DNA of 64,000 nt from Citrobacter telavivensis (GTDB lineage: Bacteria; Pseudomonadota; Gammaproteobacteria; Enterobacterales; Enterobacteriaceae). This document shows positions 44,016-53,214 of the stretch, piece by piece. Below the pieces are notes generated by a model. The model made no database searches. It was not told the origin of the DNA and saw only the letters and a list, made by a program, of their open reading frames with translations. The position numbers were made by a program, and so were the translations under genes. Numbering within the stretch: the stretch's first letter is position 1; the number at the start of each line of letters is the position of its first letter. The stretch covers positions 1,922,001 through 1,986,000 of the forward strand of contig CP045205.1 of assembly GCA_009363175.1 (NCBI GenBank), read 5' to 3'.

Positions 44016-45080
44016 ATGCTCGAAATGTTGATGCAATGGTATCGCCGTCGCTTTAGCGACCCCGAGGCGATTGCCTTGCTGGTTATTCTGGTCGCCGGGT
44101 TTGGCATTCTTTTCTTTTTTAGCGGATTACTGGCGCCGCTGCTGGTCGCCATTGTGCTGGCTTATCTGCTGGAATGGCCAACGGTGCGTCTCGAAGCCAT
44201 CGGCTGCTCGCGCCGCTGGGCGACCTCTCTTGTGCTGATTGTATTTGTCGGCATTCTATTGCTCATGGCCTTTGTGGTGATGCCAGTGGCATGGCAACAG
44301 GGGATCTTACTGATTCGCGACATGCCTGGCATGTTGAATAAACTGTCGGATTTTGCCGCCACCCTGCCGCGTCGTTATCCGGCCTTAATGGATGCGGGCA
44401 TCATCGATGCCATGGCGGAAAACATGCGCACTCGCATGCTGACAATGGGCGATTCGGTGGTGAAGTATTCGCTGGCCTCTCTGGTCGGCTTGCTGACCCT
44501 GGCAGTTTATCTGGTGCTGGTGCCGCTAATGGTGTTCTTCCTCGTTAAAGACAAAGATCAGATGCTAAACGCCGTGCGTCGCGTGCTGCCGCGCAATCGC
44601 GGTCTGGCAGGACAGGTCTGGAAGGAGATGAACCAGCAAATTACCAACTATATTCGCGGTAAAGTGCTGGAGATGATGGTGGTGGGCGTAGCGACCTGGC
44701 TTGGTTTCCTGCTGTTTGGCCTGAACTACTCGCTGCTGCTGGCTGTGTTGGTAGGGTTTTCTGTGCTCATTCCCTATATCGGCGCTTTTGTGGTGACCAT
44801 CCCAGTGGTTGGCGTGGCGCTGTTCCAGTTTGGTCTGGGGACCGAATTCTGGAGTTGTTTCGCCGTCTATTTGATTATCCAGGCGCTGGACGGCAACCTG
44901 CTGGTGCCGGTGCTGTTTTCTGAAGCGGTGAATCTGCATCCGCTGGTGATTATCCTGTCGGTAGTGATCTTTGGCGGACTGTGGGGATTTTGGGGGGTTT
45001 TCTTCGCTATTCCGTTGGCGACTCTCATCAAGGCCGTTGTCCATGCCTGGCCGGATGCGCAGGTTGTTGACGAGTCGTAA
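44016..45080 (+). CDS. perM: AI-2E family membrane protein PerM
   Basis: A 354-residue inner-membrane protein (E. coli 353) with about eight membrane segments, of the AI-2 exporter-like/PerM family; the substrate is unknown. The region PYIGAFVVTIPVVGVAL and the C-terminal GFWGVFFAIPLATL are family hallmarks. The ATG at 44016 with CAGGGAAGG upstream fits the family start MLEMLMQWYRRRF. It is divergent from bepA. Confidence 0.93.
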   Translation: MLEMLMQWYRRRFSDPEAIALLVILVAGFGILFFFSGLLAPLLVAIVLAYLLEWPTVRLEAIGCSRRWATSLVLIVFVGILLLMAFVVMPVAWQQGILLIRDMPGMLNKLSDFAATLPRRYPALMDAGIIDAMAENMRTRMLTMGDSVVKYSLASLVGLLTLAVYLVLVPLMVFFLVKDKDQMLNAVRRVLPRNRGLAGQVWKEMNQQITNYIRGKVLEMMVVGVATWLGFLLFGLNYSLLLAVLVGFSVLIPYIGAFVVTIPVVGVALFQFGLGTEFWSCFAVYLIIQALDGNLLVPVLFSEAVNLHPLVIILSVVIFGGLWGFWGVFFAIPLATLIKAVVHAWPDAQVVDES

Positions 45081-45163
45081 TGCGCTCCGGGCGAAAGATA
45101 AGCGGATGGTGCGAGATAAAAAGGCGTGCGTAAAAAGGACGTTTGAACAGGCAGCAAATTACC

Positions 45164-45212
45164 CGGCCTACACACTGTAGGCCGGACAGAACGTTAGCCG
45201 TCATCCGGCAGC
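45164..45212. repeat. REP-type palindromes between perM and bcp
   Basis: GGCCTACACACTGTAGGCC is a near-perfect palindrome, followed by CCGTCATCCGGCAG, typical of REP units, in the gap between convergent perM and bcp. Confidence 0.7.
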
Positions 45213-45219
45213 GCGAAAA

Positions 45220-45690
45220 TCAGGCGTTTTCTTTCAGCCAGTTCAGCACCACATCGTGGTGATTGCTGGTTTTAAAATCATCGAAAACGTGTTCAACCTT
45301 GCCGTTCGCGTCAATCAGGAAGCTGATGCGATGGATCCCGTCATAGGTTTTCCCCATAAAGGATTTCTCGCCCCAGACGCCAAACTGCTCGCAGACCTGA
45401 TGATCCTCGTCGGACAGCAGGGTAAAGTTAAGCAGCTCTTTTTCGGCAAAACGGGAAAGCTTTTCAGGTTTATCCGTGCTGATACCCAGCACGTCCACAC
45501 CCGCTTTTTTCAGCTCATCCATGTTATCTCGCAGGCCACAGGCCTGAACGGTACAGCCTGGCGTCATGGCTTTCGGATAGAAATAGACCAGCACACGCTG
45601 TCCCTGGAAGTCGGTCAAATTTACTTGTTCCCCGTCTTGATCCGGCAAGCTAAATTTCGGTGCGATGTCACCGGCTTTCAGTGGATTCAT
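45220..45690 (-). CDS. bcp: Thiol peroxidase Bcp (PrxQ type)
   Basis: A 156-residue atypical 2-Cys peroxiredoxin that reduces hydroperoxides with thioredoxin. The peroxidatic Cys46 and resolving Cys51 are in TPGCTVQACGLRD. Length equals E. coli Bcp. Its ATG overlaps the gcvR stop (TAATG), so the two are coupled. Confidence 0.97.
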   Translation of the reverse strand: MNPLKAGDIAPKFSLPDQDGEQVNLTDFQGQRVLVYFYPKAMTPGCTVQACGLRDNMDELKKAGVDVLGISTDKPEKLSRFAEKELLNFTLLSDEDHQVCEQFGVWGEKSFMGKTYDGIHRISFLIDANGKVEHVFDDFKTSNHHDVVLNWLKENA

Positions 45691-46262
45691 TACTTAACTC
45701 CATCCTGTTCATCATGTTGTGAATAATTAACAACGTTAATACTGCCTTGTGCATTGAGTTCTGTACATAGTGCTTTGAAGGCCTGCTCAATATTTGCAGC
45801 ATCATCTGACGCCGGACTGTGGGCGGTAATCTGGATGTATAACTGCGCCACCTTATCATTTTCAGCAGGTTGCGTGCGCGAAACCAGTTCCGCGATGTTC
45901 ATACGATGGTTATCGAACAGGGCCGTAAATCGTTCAATTAAATGTGGCGAATCCGGCACATCGACCTGTACCCATACCGTTGCCGGCATTGGCGGGCGGG
46001 GATGCGCCGTCGTACGTTTCATCACAATCAGTAAATCCAGCTCTGCACCTTTCAACGGCAGGGTCGATTCGATCAGGGTGATGGCATTCCAGGTACCCGA
46101 CAGCAGCATGATAAACGTAAACTCATCGCCCAACATGGCCAGGCGACTGTCTTCGATATTACAGCCGCAACTGCTGACATGGCGGGTGATCGTGTTCACA
46201 ATTCCCGGGCGATCGGCACCCAGCGCAGTAATAACCAGGTAATGTTGCGATGAAGGTGTCAA
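45690..46262 (-). CDS. gcvR: Glycine cleavage system transcriptional repressor GcvR
   Basis: A 190-residue protein with two ACT domains (starting YLVITALGADRPGI and VWVQVDVPDSPHLI) that binds glycine and, without it, binds GcvA to hold gcv repressed. I use the TTG at 46262 because it gives the E. coli length and N terminus; the upstream ATG at 46295 lacks a ribosome-binding site. It is divergent from dapA. Confidence 0.92.
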   Translation of the reverse strand: MTPSSQHYLVITALGADRPGIVNTITRHVSSCGCNIEDSRLAMLGDEFTFIMLLSGTWNAITLIESTLPLKGAELDLLIVMKRTTAHPRPPMPATVWVQVDVPDSPHLIERFTALFDNHRMNIAELVSRTQPAENDKVAQLYIQITAHSPASDDAANIEQAFKALCTELNAQGSINVVNYSQHDEQDGVK

Positions 46263-46407
46263 ACCTGTTCTTCCTTTGAGAGGTGGGGTAATCATAAGGA
46301 AAGCATAAAAAAAACCTGCATACAACAATCAGAAGGGCTCTCGTCGCTTGCTTTTATTGTCGTACCAAACGTAACATTGAGACACTTGTTTGCACAGAGG
46401 ATGGCCC

Positions 46408-47286
46408 ATGTTCACGGGAAGTATTGTCGCGCTTGTTACACCGATGGATGAAAAAGGTAATGTCTGCCGGTCAAGCCTGAAAAAACTGATTGATTATCAT
46501 GTCGCCAGCGGCACCTCGGCGATCGTTTCTGTTGGCACCACCGGTGAGTCTGCCACGCTTAGTCATGACGAACATGGCGACGTGGTGATGATGACGCTGG
46601 AGCTGGCTGATGGACGTATCCCGGTGATTGCCGGAACGGGCGCAAACGCGACCGCAGAAGCCATTAGTCTGACGCAGCGTTTCAATGACAGCGGGATTGT
46701 CGGCTGTCTGACGGTGACGCCTTACTACAACCGTCCGACTCAGGAAGGTCTGTTCCAGCATTTCAAAGCCATCGCTGAACATACTGACCTGCCACAAATT
46801 CTGTATAATGTGCCATCCCGTACCGGTTGCGATATGCTGCCGGAAACCGTTGGCCGTCTGGCGGAATTAAAAAATATTGTCGCAATTAAAGAGGCGACAG
46901 GGAACTTAAGTCGGGTTCACCAGATCAAAGAGCTGGTTTCAGATGATTTTCTGCTGCTCAGCGGCGATGACGCGACCGCGATGGATTTTATGCAGTTAGG
47001 CGGTCATGGCGTGATCTCCGTGACGTCTAACGTTGCGGCGCGTGACATGGCGGAAATGTGCAAACTGGCAGCAGAAGGGCACTTTGCCGAGGCGCGTGCC
47101 ATTAACCAGCGTCTGATGCCGTTACATAACAAACTGTTTGTCGAACCCAACCCTATCCCAGTGAAATGGGCATGTAAGGCGTTGGGCCTTGTGGCGACCG
47201 ATACGCTGCGCTTGCCGATGACACCGATCACGGACAATGGTCGTGAAATTGTCAAAGCGGCGCTCAAGCATGCCGGTTTGCTGTAA
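46408..47286 (+). CDS. dapA: 4-hydroxy-tetrahydrodipicolinate synthase
   Basis: A 292-residue TIM-barrel enzyme, the E. coli length, condensing pyruvate with aspartate semialdehyde for lysine and diaminopimelate. The Schiff-base lysine is in VAIKEATG (about 161), and Tyr133 lies in LYNVPSRTGCD. AGAGG precedes the ATG at 46408; an ATG six codons upstream is rejected on family start. bamC follows 16 bases later, as in E. coli. Confidence 0.97.
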   Translation: MFTGSIVALVTPMDEKGNVCRSSLKKLIDYHVASGTSAIVSVGTTGESATLSHDEHGDVVMMTLELADGRIPVIAGTGANATAEAISLTQRFNDSGIVGCLTVTPYYNRPTQEGLFQHFKAIAEHTDLPQILYNVPSRTGCDMLPETVGRLAELKNIVAIKEATGNLSRVHQIKELVSDDFLLLSGDDATAMDFMQLGGHGVISVTSNVAARDMAEMCKLAAEGHFAEARAINQRLMPLHNKLFVEPNPIPVKWACKALGLVATDTLRLPMTPITDNGREIVKAALKHAGLL

Positions 47287-47302
47287 AGTTTAGGGAGATT
47301 TG

Positions 47303-48337
47303 ATGGCTTACTCAGTACAAAAGTCGCGCCTGGCCAGGGTTGCGGGTGTTTCGCTTGTTTTGCTGCTCGCGGCCTGTAGTTCTGACTCGCGCTATAAGCG
47401 CCAGGTGAGTGGTGATGAATCCTATCTGGAAGCCGCACCGCTTGCTGAACTTCATGCGCCTGCCGGTATGATTTTGCCGGTGACCACGAGCGACTACAAC
47501 ATTCCGGTCACCAACGGCAGTGGTGCGGTAGGAAAAGCGCTGGATATCCGTCCGCCGGCACAGCCGCTGGCGCTGGTCTCCGGGGCCCGGACCCAGTTTG
47601 CGGGCGATACTGCAACGCTGCTGGTGGAGAATGGGCGTGGAAATACGCTGTGGCCGCAGGTGGTCAGCGTGATTCAGTCTAAAAACTACACGATTGAAAA
47701 ACGTGATGATGCCAGCCAGACGCTGACGACAGGTTGGATTGACTGGAACCGTCTGGACGAAGACGAGCAGTATCGTGGTCGTTATCAAATCTCGGTTAAA
47801 CCGCAGGGCTATCAGCAGGCGGTGATGGTGAAACTGGTGAACCTTGAGCAGGCTGGTAAACCTGTTGCGGACGCCGCTTCACTGCAGCGTTACAGCACTG
47901 AGATGATGAACGTGATTTCTGCGGGGCTCGATAAGACCGCGACAGATGCCGCGAATGCCGCGCAGAACCGTTCTACCGCTACGATGGACGTGCAGAGCGC
48001 CGCCGATGACACCGGTTTACCGATGCTGGTGGTGCGTGGTCCGTTCAACGCCGTTTGGCAGCGCCTCCCGGCAGTACTGGAGAAAGTCGGTATGAAAGTG
48101 ACCGACAGCACGCGTTCGCAGGGGAGCCTGGCAGTAACCTACAAACCGCTGTCCGACAGCGGCTGGCAGGAACTGGGCGCTCGCGATCCTGGGCTCTCTT
48201 CCGGTGACTACAAACTGCAGGTCGGTGATTTAGATAACCGCAGCAGCTTGCAGTTTATCGATCCGAAGGGGCATACCCTGACGCAGAGCCAGAACGACGC
48301 GCTGGTTGCTATCTTCCAGGCAGCGTTTAGCAAGTAA
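47303..48337 (+). CDS. bamC: Outer-membrane assembly lipoprotein BamC
   Basis: A 344-residue lipoprotein, the E. coli length, with lipobox LLAAC (Cys25), an unstructured N-terminal stretch that binds BamD, and two helix-grip domains (about 100-210 and 225-344). It is part of the BAM complex. GGGAGA precedes the ATG; an adjacent TTG one codon upstream is ignored. Confidence 0.96.
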   Translation: MAYSVQKSRLARVAGVSLVLLLAACSSDSRYKRQVSGDESYLEAAPLAELHAPAGMILPVTTSDYNIPVTNGSGAVGKALDIRPPAQPLALVSGARTQFAGDTATLLVENGRGNTLWPQVVSVIQSKNYTIEKRDDASQTLTTGWIDWNRLDEDEQYRGRYQISVKPQGYQQAVMVKLVNLEQAGKPVADAASLQRYSTEMMNVISAGLDKTATDAANAAQNRSTATMDVQSAADDTGLPMLVVRGPFNAVWQRLPAVLEKVGMKVTDSTRSQGSLAVTYKPLSDSGWQELGARDPGLSSGDYKLQVGDLDNRSSLQFIDPKGHTLTQSQNDALVAIFQAAFSK

Positions 48338-48344
48338 AAAAACA

Positions 48345-48369
48345 GGGCTGGAGAAATCCGGCCCTTTTT
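48345..48369 (+). terminator. Intrinsic terminator after bamC
   Basis: GGGCTGG-AGAAAT-CCGGCCC followed by TTTTTA ends the dapA-bamC unit before purC. Confidence 0.8.
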
Positions 48370-48380
48370 ATTTCCGTGCT

Positions 48381-48396
48381 ACGCAAACGTGTGCGT
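48381..48396 (+). promoter_or_regulatory. PurR operator of purC
   Basis: ACGCAAACGTGTGCGT matches the PurR consensus at 15 of 16 bases, 54 bases before the purC start. A TATTCC-type -10 region lies just after it. Confidence 0.9.
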
Positions 48397-48449
48397 GGCA
48401 TAATATTCCCCGTTTTGAATACAAATGATCACACCCAGGAGTAATGAAG

Positions 48450-49163
48450 ATGCAAAAGCAAGCTGAGTTGTATCGTGGTAAAGCGAAGACCGTATACAGC
48501 ACGGAAAACCCGGACCTGTTGGTGCTCGAATTCCGCAATGATACGTCAGCAGGGGATGGCGCACGCATTGAGCAGTTTGATCGTAAAGGCATGGTAAATA
48601 ATAAGTTTAATTATTTCATCATGACCAAACTGGCCGAAGCGGGTATCCCGACGCAGATGGAGCGACTGCTTTCCGATACCGAATGTCTGGTGAAAAAGCT
48701 GGATATGGTGCCGGTCGAGTGCGTGGTGCGTAACCGTGCGGCAGGCTCTCTGGTTAAACGTCTGGGTATTGAAGAGGGCATCGAACTGAATCCGCCGTTA
48801 TTCGACCTGTTCCTGAAAAACGATGCAATGCATGACCCGATGGTCAACGATTCCTACTGCGAAACCTTTGGTTGGGTGAGCAAAGAGAATCTGGCACGAA
48901 TGAAAGAGCTGACCTATAAAGCGAATGACGTGCTGAAAAAACTGTTCGATGATGCGGGGCTGATCCTCGTCGACTTCAAACTGGAGTTCGGTCTGTACAA
49001 AGGTGAAGTGGTTCTCGGTGATGAATTCTCTCCGGACGGCAGCCGTCTGTGGGATAAAGAGACCCTCGAAAAAATGGACAAAGACCGTTTCCGTCAGAGC
49101 CTGGGTGGCCTGATTGAAGCCTATGAAACCGTCGCACGTCGTCTGGGTGTGAATCTCGACTAA
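48450..49163 (+). CDS. purC: SAICAR synthetase
   Basis: A 237-residue enzyme, the E. coli length, adding aspartate to CAIR in purine synthesis. The signature LVDFKLEFG and EFSPDGSRLWD regions are present. The second of two close ATGs (48450) is used because AGGAG lies eight bases upstream; from 48444 the spacing would be too short. PurR control is expected, as for guaBA and purMN in this window. Confidence 0.97.
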   Translation: MQKQAELYRGKAKTVYSTENPDLLVLEFRNDTSAGDGARIEQFDRKGMVNNKFNYFIMTKLAEAGIPTQMERLLSDTECLVKKLDMVPVECVVRNRAAGSLVKRLGIEEGIELNPPLFDLFLKNDAMHDPMVNDSYCETFGWVSKENLARMKELTYKANDVLKKLFDDAGLILVDFKLEFGLYKGEVVLGDEFSPDGSRLWDKETLEKMDKDRFRQSLGGLIEAYETVARRLGVNLD

Positions 49164-49174
49164 CTCGCCTTTCG

Positions 49175-49196
49175 GGCCGGGGAACATTCTCCGGCC
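49175..49196 (+). terminator. Hairpin after purC
   Basis: GGCCGG-GGAACATTCT-CCGGCC can form a stem 12 bases after the purC stop. There is no T run, so it may only protect the 3' end. Confidence 0.4.
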
Positions 49197-49288
49197 TGCT
49201 CTGCGCACTTCAATCGCGCTTTCCTGTGGTAATCTTGCGCTGAACCGCCTACGATCATCATCATAACGAATATATTGTTGAGGTGAGT

Positions 49289-50155
49289 ATGCGCTGGCAA
49301 GGGCGTCGTGAAAGTGACAATGTGGAAGACAGGCGCAGCAACTCGGGTGGCGGTCCTTCTCTGGGCGGGCCAGGGTTTCGTCTGCCGAGCGGCAAAGGCG
49401 GGATTATTCTGCTCATCGTCGTGCTGGTTGCCGGGTATTACGGTGTCGATTTAACGGGACTGATGACGGGACAACCGGTCTCACCGCAGCAGTCTTCGCG
49501 TTCCATTAGCCCGAATGAAGACGAAGCGGCAAAATTTACCTCGGTGATTCTGGCGACAACGGAAGACTCCTGGGGTCAACAGTTTGAAAAAATGGGCCGC
49601 ACCTACCAACCGCCAAAACTCGTGATGTACCGTGGGGCGACGCGTACCGGTTGCGGTACCGGACAATCCATTATGGGGCCGTTTTACTGCCCGGCGGATG
49701 GCACGGTCTATATCGATCTCTCCTTCTACGATGACATGAAAGAAAAACTGGGCGCGGAGGGGGATTTCGCTCAGGGCTATGTGATTGCTCACGAAGTGGG
49801 ACATCACGTCCAGAAACTGCTGGGCATCGAACCGAAAGTACGTCAGATGCAGCAGAACGCCTCGCAGGCGGAAGTCAACCAACTCTCTGTGCGTATGGAA
49901 CTGCAGGCGGACTGCTTTGCTGGCGTCTGGGGTAACAGTATGCAGCAGCAGGGCGTTCTGGAGTCTGGCGATCTGGAAGAGGCGCTGAATGCCGCCGAAG
50001 CGATTGGTGACGATCGTCTCCAGCAGCAAAGTCAGGGCCGCGTCGTTCCGGACAGTTTCACCCATGGAACGTCAGAGCAGCGCTATAGCTGGTTTAAGCG
50101 CGGTTTTGATAGCGGCAACCCGGCGCAATGTAATACCTTTGGCAAAGGTTTTTAA
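49289..50155 (+). CDS. ypfJ: Putative neutral zinc metallopeptidase YpfJ
   Basis: A 288-residue protein (E. coli 287) with a Gly-rich cytosolic N terminus, one membrane span (about 38-56) and a metallopeptidase-like domain facing the periplasm. The zinc motif HEVGH lies at 168-172, and QADCFAGVWG supplies further conserved residues. The substrate is unknown. GAGG lies upstream of the ATG at 49289. tmcA follows 14 bases later. Confidence 0.92.
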   Translation: MRWQGRRESDNVEDRRSNSGGGPSLGGPGFRLPSGKGGIILLIVVLVAGYYGVDLTGLMTGQPVSPQQSSRSISPNEDEAAKFTSVILATTEDSWGQQFEKMGRTYQPPKLVMYRGATRTGCGTGQSIMGPFYCPADGTVYIDLSFYDDMKEKLGAEGDFAQGYVIAHEVGHHVQKLLGIEPKVRQMQQNASQAEVNQLSVRMELQADCFAGVWGNSMQQQGVLESGDLEEALNAAEAIGDDRLQQQSQGRVVPDSFTHGTSEQRYSWFKRGFDSGNPAQCNTFGKGF

Positions 50156-50169
50156 CTTCTGAGGCAGGG

Positions 50170-52179
50170 ATGTCTGGTTATACCGCGCTGAATGCGTTAA
50201 CCGCACAAATGACCCGGGAGGGGATTCGTCGTCTGCTGGTGCTGAGCGGCGAGGCGTCCTGGTGTCATGAACAGGCGCAGCGCCTGCGTAACACATTACC
50301 CGGCGACTGGCTATGGGTTTCCCCTGGTGCGTCCGCTGAACCCTGCTGCACGCCGCTGGCGCTGCAAACGCTCCTGGGGCGCGAATTCCGCCATGCCATC
50401 TTCGATGCGCTGGCAGGGTTTGATGCGGCGGCCTTTGCCGCGTTAAGCGGAACGCTGCGAGCGGGCAGTTGGCTGGTGCTACTTGCGCCGCCACTGGCGC
50501 GCTGGCATCACTGCCCTGATACGGATTCGCTGCGCTGGAGCGACTGCGCGCAACCTATTGCGACCCCCCATTTTATCGATCACATCCGTCGACTCATTGC
50601 GGCGGATGAGCAGACGCTGTGCTGGCAGCAGTCTCAGCCGTTTTGTGTACCACATTTTCCTGAACGTCCCCACTGGCAGTCCGCAACCGGTGCGCCGCTG
50701 CCTGAACAGGCGGCTATTCTGGCGCAGTTGTTACAGATGCCCGAAGGGATCGCCACGGTCACCGCCGCGCGTGGGCGCGGTAAATCGGCGCTGGCGGGGC
50801 AGTTGATTTCGCGCATCAAGGGCAGCGCTATCGTGACCGCGCCGGCAAAAGCGGCAACGGACGTGCTGGCTCAGTTTGCCGGCGACAACTTCTGCTTTAT
50901 GGCACCGGATGCGCTGCTGAGTACGGAGGTGCGCGCCGACTGGTTGGTGGTAGACGAAGCCGCGGCGATCCCCGCGCCGCTCCTTCTGCGCCTTGTTTCC
51001 CGTTTCCCGCGCACCCTGTTGACCACAACGGTACAGGGCTACGAAGGTACCGGACGCGGCTTTTTGTTGAAGTTCTGCGCCCGCTTTCCAAAACTACAGC
51101 GTTATGAACTCCGGCAACCCGTTCGCTGGGCGCAGGGCTGCCCGCTGGAGAAATGGGTCAGCGACGCGCTGGTTTTTGATGATGACCGTTTTGCGGCCAC
51201 GCCGCAGGGCAGCATTACGATTGCCCCTTTCGAACAGGACGCCTGGCGTACAAGGCCGGAAATGCCTCTGGCGGTCTATCGACTGCTTTCCGGGGCGCAT
51301 TACCGCACCTCTCCACTGGATCTACGCCGAATGATGGATGCGCCGGGCCAGCATTTTTTCAACGCCGCCTGTGATGGGCAAATCGTCGGGGCGCTTTGGC
51401 TGGTTGAGGAAGGCGGCCTTGCTCCCGAACTCAGCCAGGCCGTCTGGGCGGGATTTCGGCGACCTCGGGGGAATCTCGTCGCGCAGTCGCTGGCGGCGCA
51501 CGGCGGCGATCCGCTGGCGGCGACCTTGACTGGTCGTCGGATCAGCCGCATCGCCGTCCATCCGGGACGTCAGCGCGAGGGTATTGGACAACAGCTGATC
51601 GCGCAGGCTCATGCGGCAAACTGTGACTACCTTTCCGTTAGTTTTGGCTATACGCCTGAGCTGTGGCGCTTCTGGCAGCGCTGCGGTTTCATCCTGGTGC
51701 GCGTAGGGAATCACAAGGAGGCCAGCAGCGGCTGCTATACCTCAATGGCACTCCTGCCGCTAAACGCGGCGGGAAGACGTCTGGCTGAATATGAGCATCA
51801 CCGCTTACGTCGCGATGCCGACATTCTTGCGCGGTGGAATGGGGAGGCGATTCCGGTTGAGCCGTTGAAAACGACTACGCTTAATGAAGATGACTGGCTG
51901 ACGCTGGCGGGGTTTGCCTTCGCACATCGTCCGTTGTTGACCTCGCTTGGCGGTTTGAGCCGCCTGCTGGCGACCAGCACGCTGCCGTTACCGGCGCTGC
52001 GGGGCAGCCTGCAAGCGCGGCTTAGCGATGCAGATCTCTGTCTGACGTTGCGCCTTTCAGGGCGTAAAGCACTGCTGAAGCGTCAGCGAGAAGAGGCGAC
52101 GCAGGCGTTAACCGCGCTGGACCCCGAGCGGACCGATCATGACCGTAATCGCATTCTGCAATGGCAATTTTTTCACTAA
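50170..52179 (+). CDS. tmcA: tRNA(Met) cytidine acetyltransferase
   Basis: A 669-residue enzyme (E. coli 671) that forms N4-acetylcytidine at the wobble base of elongator tRNA-Met using ATP and acetyl-CoA. An N-terminal DUF1726 region precedes an RNA-helicase-like ATPase (Walker A ARGRGKSA, 200-207; VVDEAAAIP Walker B). The GNAT domain has RISRIAVHPGRQREGIGQQL, and a C-terminal tRNA-binding domain follows. Confidence 0.96.
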   Translation: MSGYTALNALTAQMTREGIRRLLVLSGEASWCHEQAQRLRNTLPGDWLWVSPGASAEPCCTPLALQTLLGREFRHAIFDALAGFDAAAFAALSGTLRAGSWLVLLAPPLARWHHCPDTDSLRWSDCAQPIATPHFIDHIRRLIAADEQTLCWQQSQPFCVPHFPERPHWQSATGAPLPEQAAILAQLLQMPEGIATVTAARGRGKSALAGQLISRIKGSAIVTAPAKAATDVLAQFAGDNFCFMAPDALLSTEVRADWLVVDEAAAIPAPLLLRLVSRFPRTLLTTTVQGYEGTGRGFLLKFCARFPKLQRYELRQPVRWAQGCPLEKWVSDALVFDDDRFAATPQGSITIAPFEQDAWRTRPEMPLAVYRLLSGAHYRTSPLDLRRMMDAPGQHFFNAACDGQIVGALWLVEEGGLAPELSQAVWAGFRRPRGNLVAQSLAAHGGDPLAATLTGRRISRIAVHPGRQREGIGQQLIAQAHAANCDYLSVSFGYTPELWRFWQRCGFILVRVGNHKEASSGCYTSMALLPLNAAGRRLAEYEHHRLRRDADILARWNGEAIPVEPLKTTTLNEDDWLTLAGFAFAHRPLLTSLGGLSRLLATSTLPLPALRGSLQARLSDADLCLTLRLSGRKALLKRQREEATQALTALDPERTDHDRNRILQWQFFH

Positions 52180-52252
52180 CTCCTTCAATTTTCTGGCATG
52201 GTCATTGCGATTGAGCAGCGTAGAATTAACGGCATCAGTTAAGGAGACCGCC

Positions 52253-52951
52253 ATGAAACATGACCATTTTGTTGTTCAAAGTCCGACCCAACCTGCTCAA
52301 CAGCTGTTGCTGCTGTTTCATGGCGTGGGCGATAACCCCGTCGCAATGGGTGAGATCGGTTCGTGGTTTGCCCCTCTCTTCCCGGACGCGCTGGTGGTCA
52401 GCATCGGTGGCGTTGAGCCGAGCGGTCCGGCATCCGGGCGTCAGTGGTTTTCAGTGCAAGGGGTGACGGAAGAGAATCGCCAGGCGCGGATTGACGCGAT
52501 CATGCCGGTATTTATCGAAACGGTGCGCTACTGGCAAAAACAGAGTGGCGTAGGGGCTAATGCCACGGCGCTGATTGGTTTCTCTCAGGGGGCAATTATG
52601 GCGCTGGAGAGCATCAAAGCCGAGCCGGGCCTTGCCTCGCGGGTGATTGCGTTTAACGGACGCTATGCCAGCCTGCCGGAAACCGCGTCGACCGCCACCA
52701 CTTTCCATCTGATCCACGGTGGTGAAGATCGGGTGATTGAACTTTCGCATGCGGTGGCCGCTCAGGACGCGCTGTTAAGTGTAGGTGGAGATGTCACGCT
52801 GGATATCGTGGAAGACCTCGGTCACGCGATAGACGACCGTAGCATGCAGTTTGCCCTCGATCATTTGCGCTATACCGTGCCGAAGCACTACTTTGATGAA
52901 GCGCTCAGCGGCGGTACGCCAAATGATGATGACGTGATTGAGATGATCTAA
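52253..52951 (+). CDS. ypfH: Alpha/beta-hydrolase esterase YpfH
   Basis: A 232-residue carboxylesterase/phospholipase-type alpha/beta hydrolase, the E. coli length. Catalytic Ser111 is in GFSQGA; Asp and His lie in HGGEDRVIEL and DLGHAID. E. coli YpfH has esterase activity on short acyl esters; the natural substrate is unknown. AAGGAG precedes the ATG at 52253. Longer frames run back into tmcA and are rejected. Confidence 0.92.
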   Translation: MKHDHFVVQSPTQPAQQLLLLFHGVGDNPVAMGEIGSWFAPLFPDALVVSIGGVEPSGPASGRQWFSVQGVTEENRQARIDAIMPVFIETVRYWQKQSGVGANATALIGFSQGAIMALESIKAEPGLASRVIAFNGRYASLPETASTATTFHLIHGGEDRVIELSHAVAAQDALLSVGGDVTLDIVEDLGHAIDDRSMQFALDHLRYTVPKHYFDEALSGGTPNDDDVIEMI

Positions 52952-52956
52952 AAGAC

Positions 52957-52984
52957 AAGGCCGGAAGGGATCCCTTCCGGCCTT
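52957..52984. terminator. Perfect 28-base palindrome between ypfH and ypfN
   Basis: AAGGCCGGAAGGGA and its exact complement stand back to back with no loop, six bases after the ypfH stop and four before the ypfN stop. It works as a bidirectional terminator for the convergent pair. Confidence 0.8.
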
Positions 52985-52987
52985 TGG

Positions 52988-53188
52988 TTATTTCTTCGGT
53001 TGGTCTTTCTTCGGCCAATCGTCGTCGTCATCCCACTTATCGTTAAAGTCACGATGCGGAGGAAGTTCCGGCTTATTGGCGAGGAATTTTTTGTGGTCGA
53101 CGCGTTTGAGATCCTTGATCACGTTCAGCAGCACACCTACCAAAAACACCAGCACCAGAATCCACCAATATTTTGCCAACCAGTCCAT
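52988..53188 (-). CDS. ypfN: Small membrane protein YpfN (UPF0370)
   Basis: A 66-residue protein, the E. coli length, with one N-terminal membrane span (WWILVLVFLVGVLLNVI) and a strongly charged tail (DKWDDDDDWPKK). The function is unknown. The ATG at 53188 matches the family; the longer frame overlaps dapE. It is co-directional with dapE and 26 bases downstream of it. Confidence 0.9.
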   Translation of the reverse strand: MDWLAKYWWILVLVFLVGVLLNVIKDLKRVDHKKFLANKPELPPHRDFNDKWDDDDDWPKKDQPKK

Positions 53189-53214
53189 GCGCGTTACCTC
53201 TTGCAGGAACCTCG

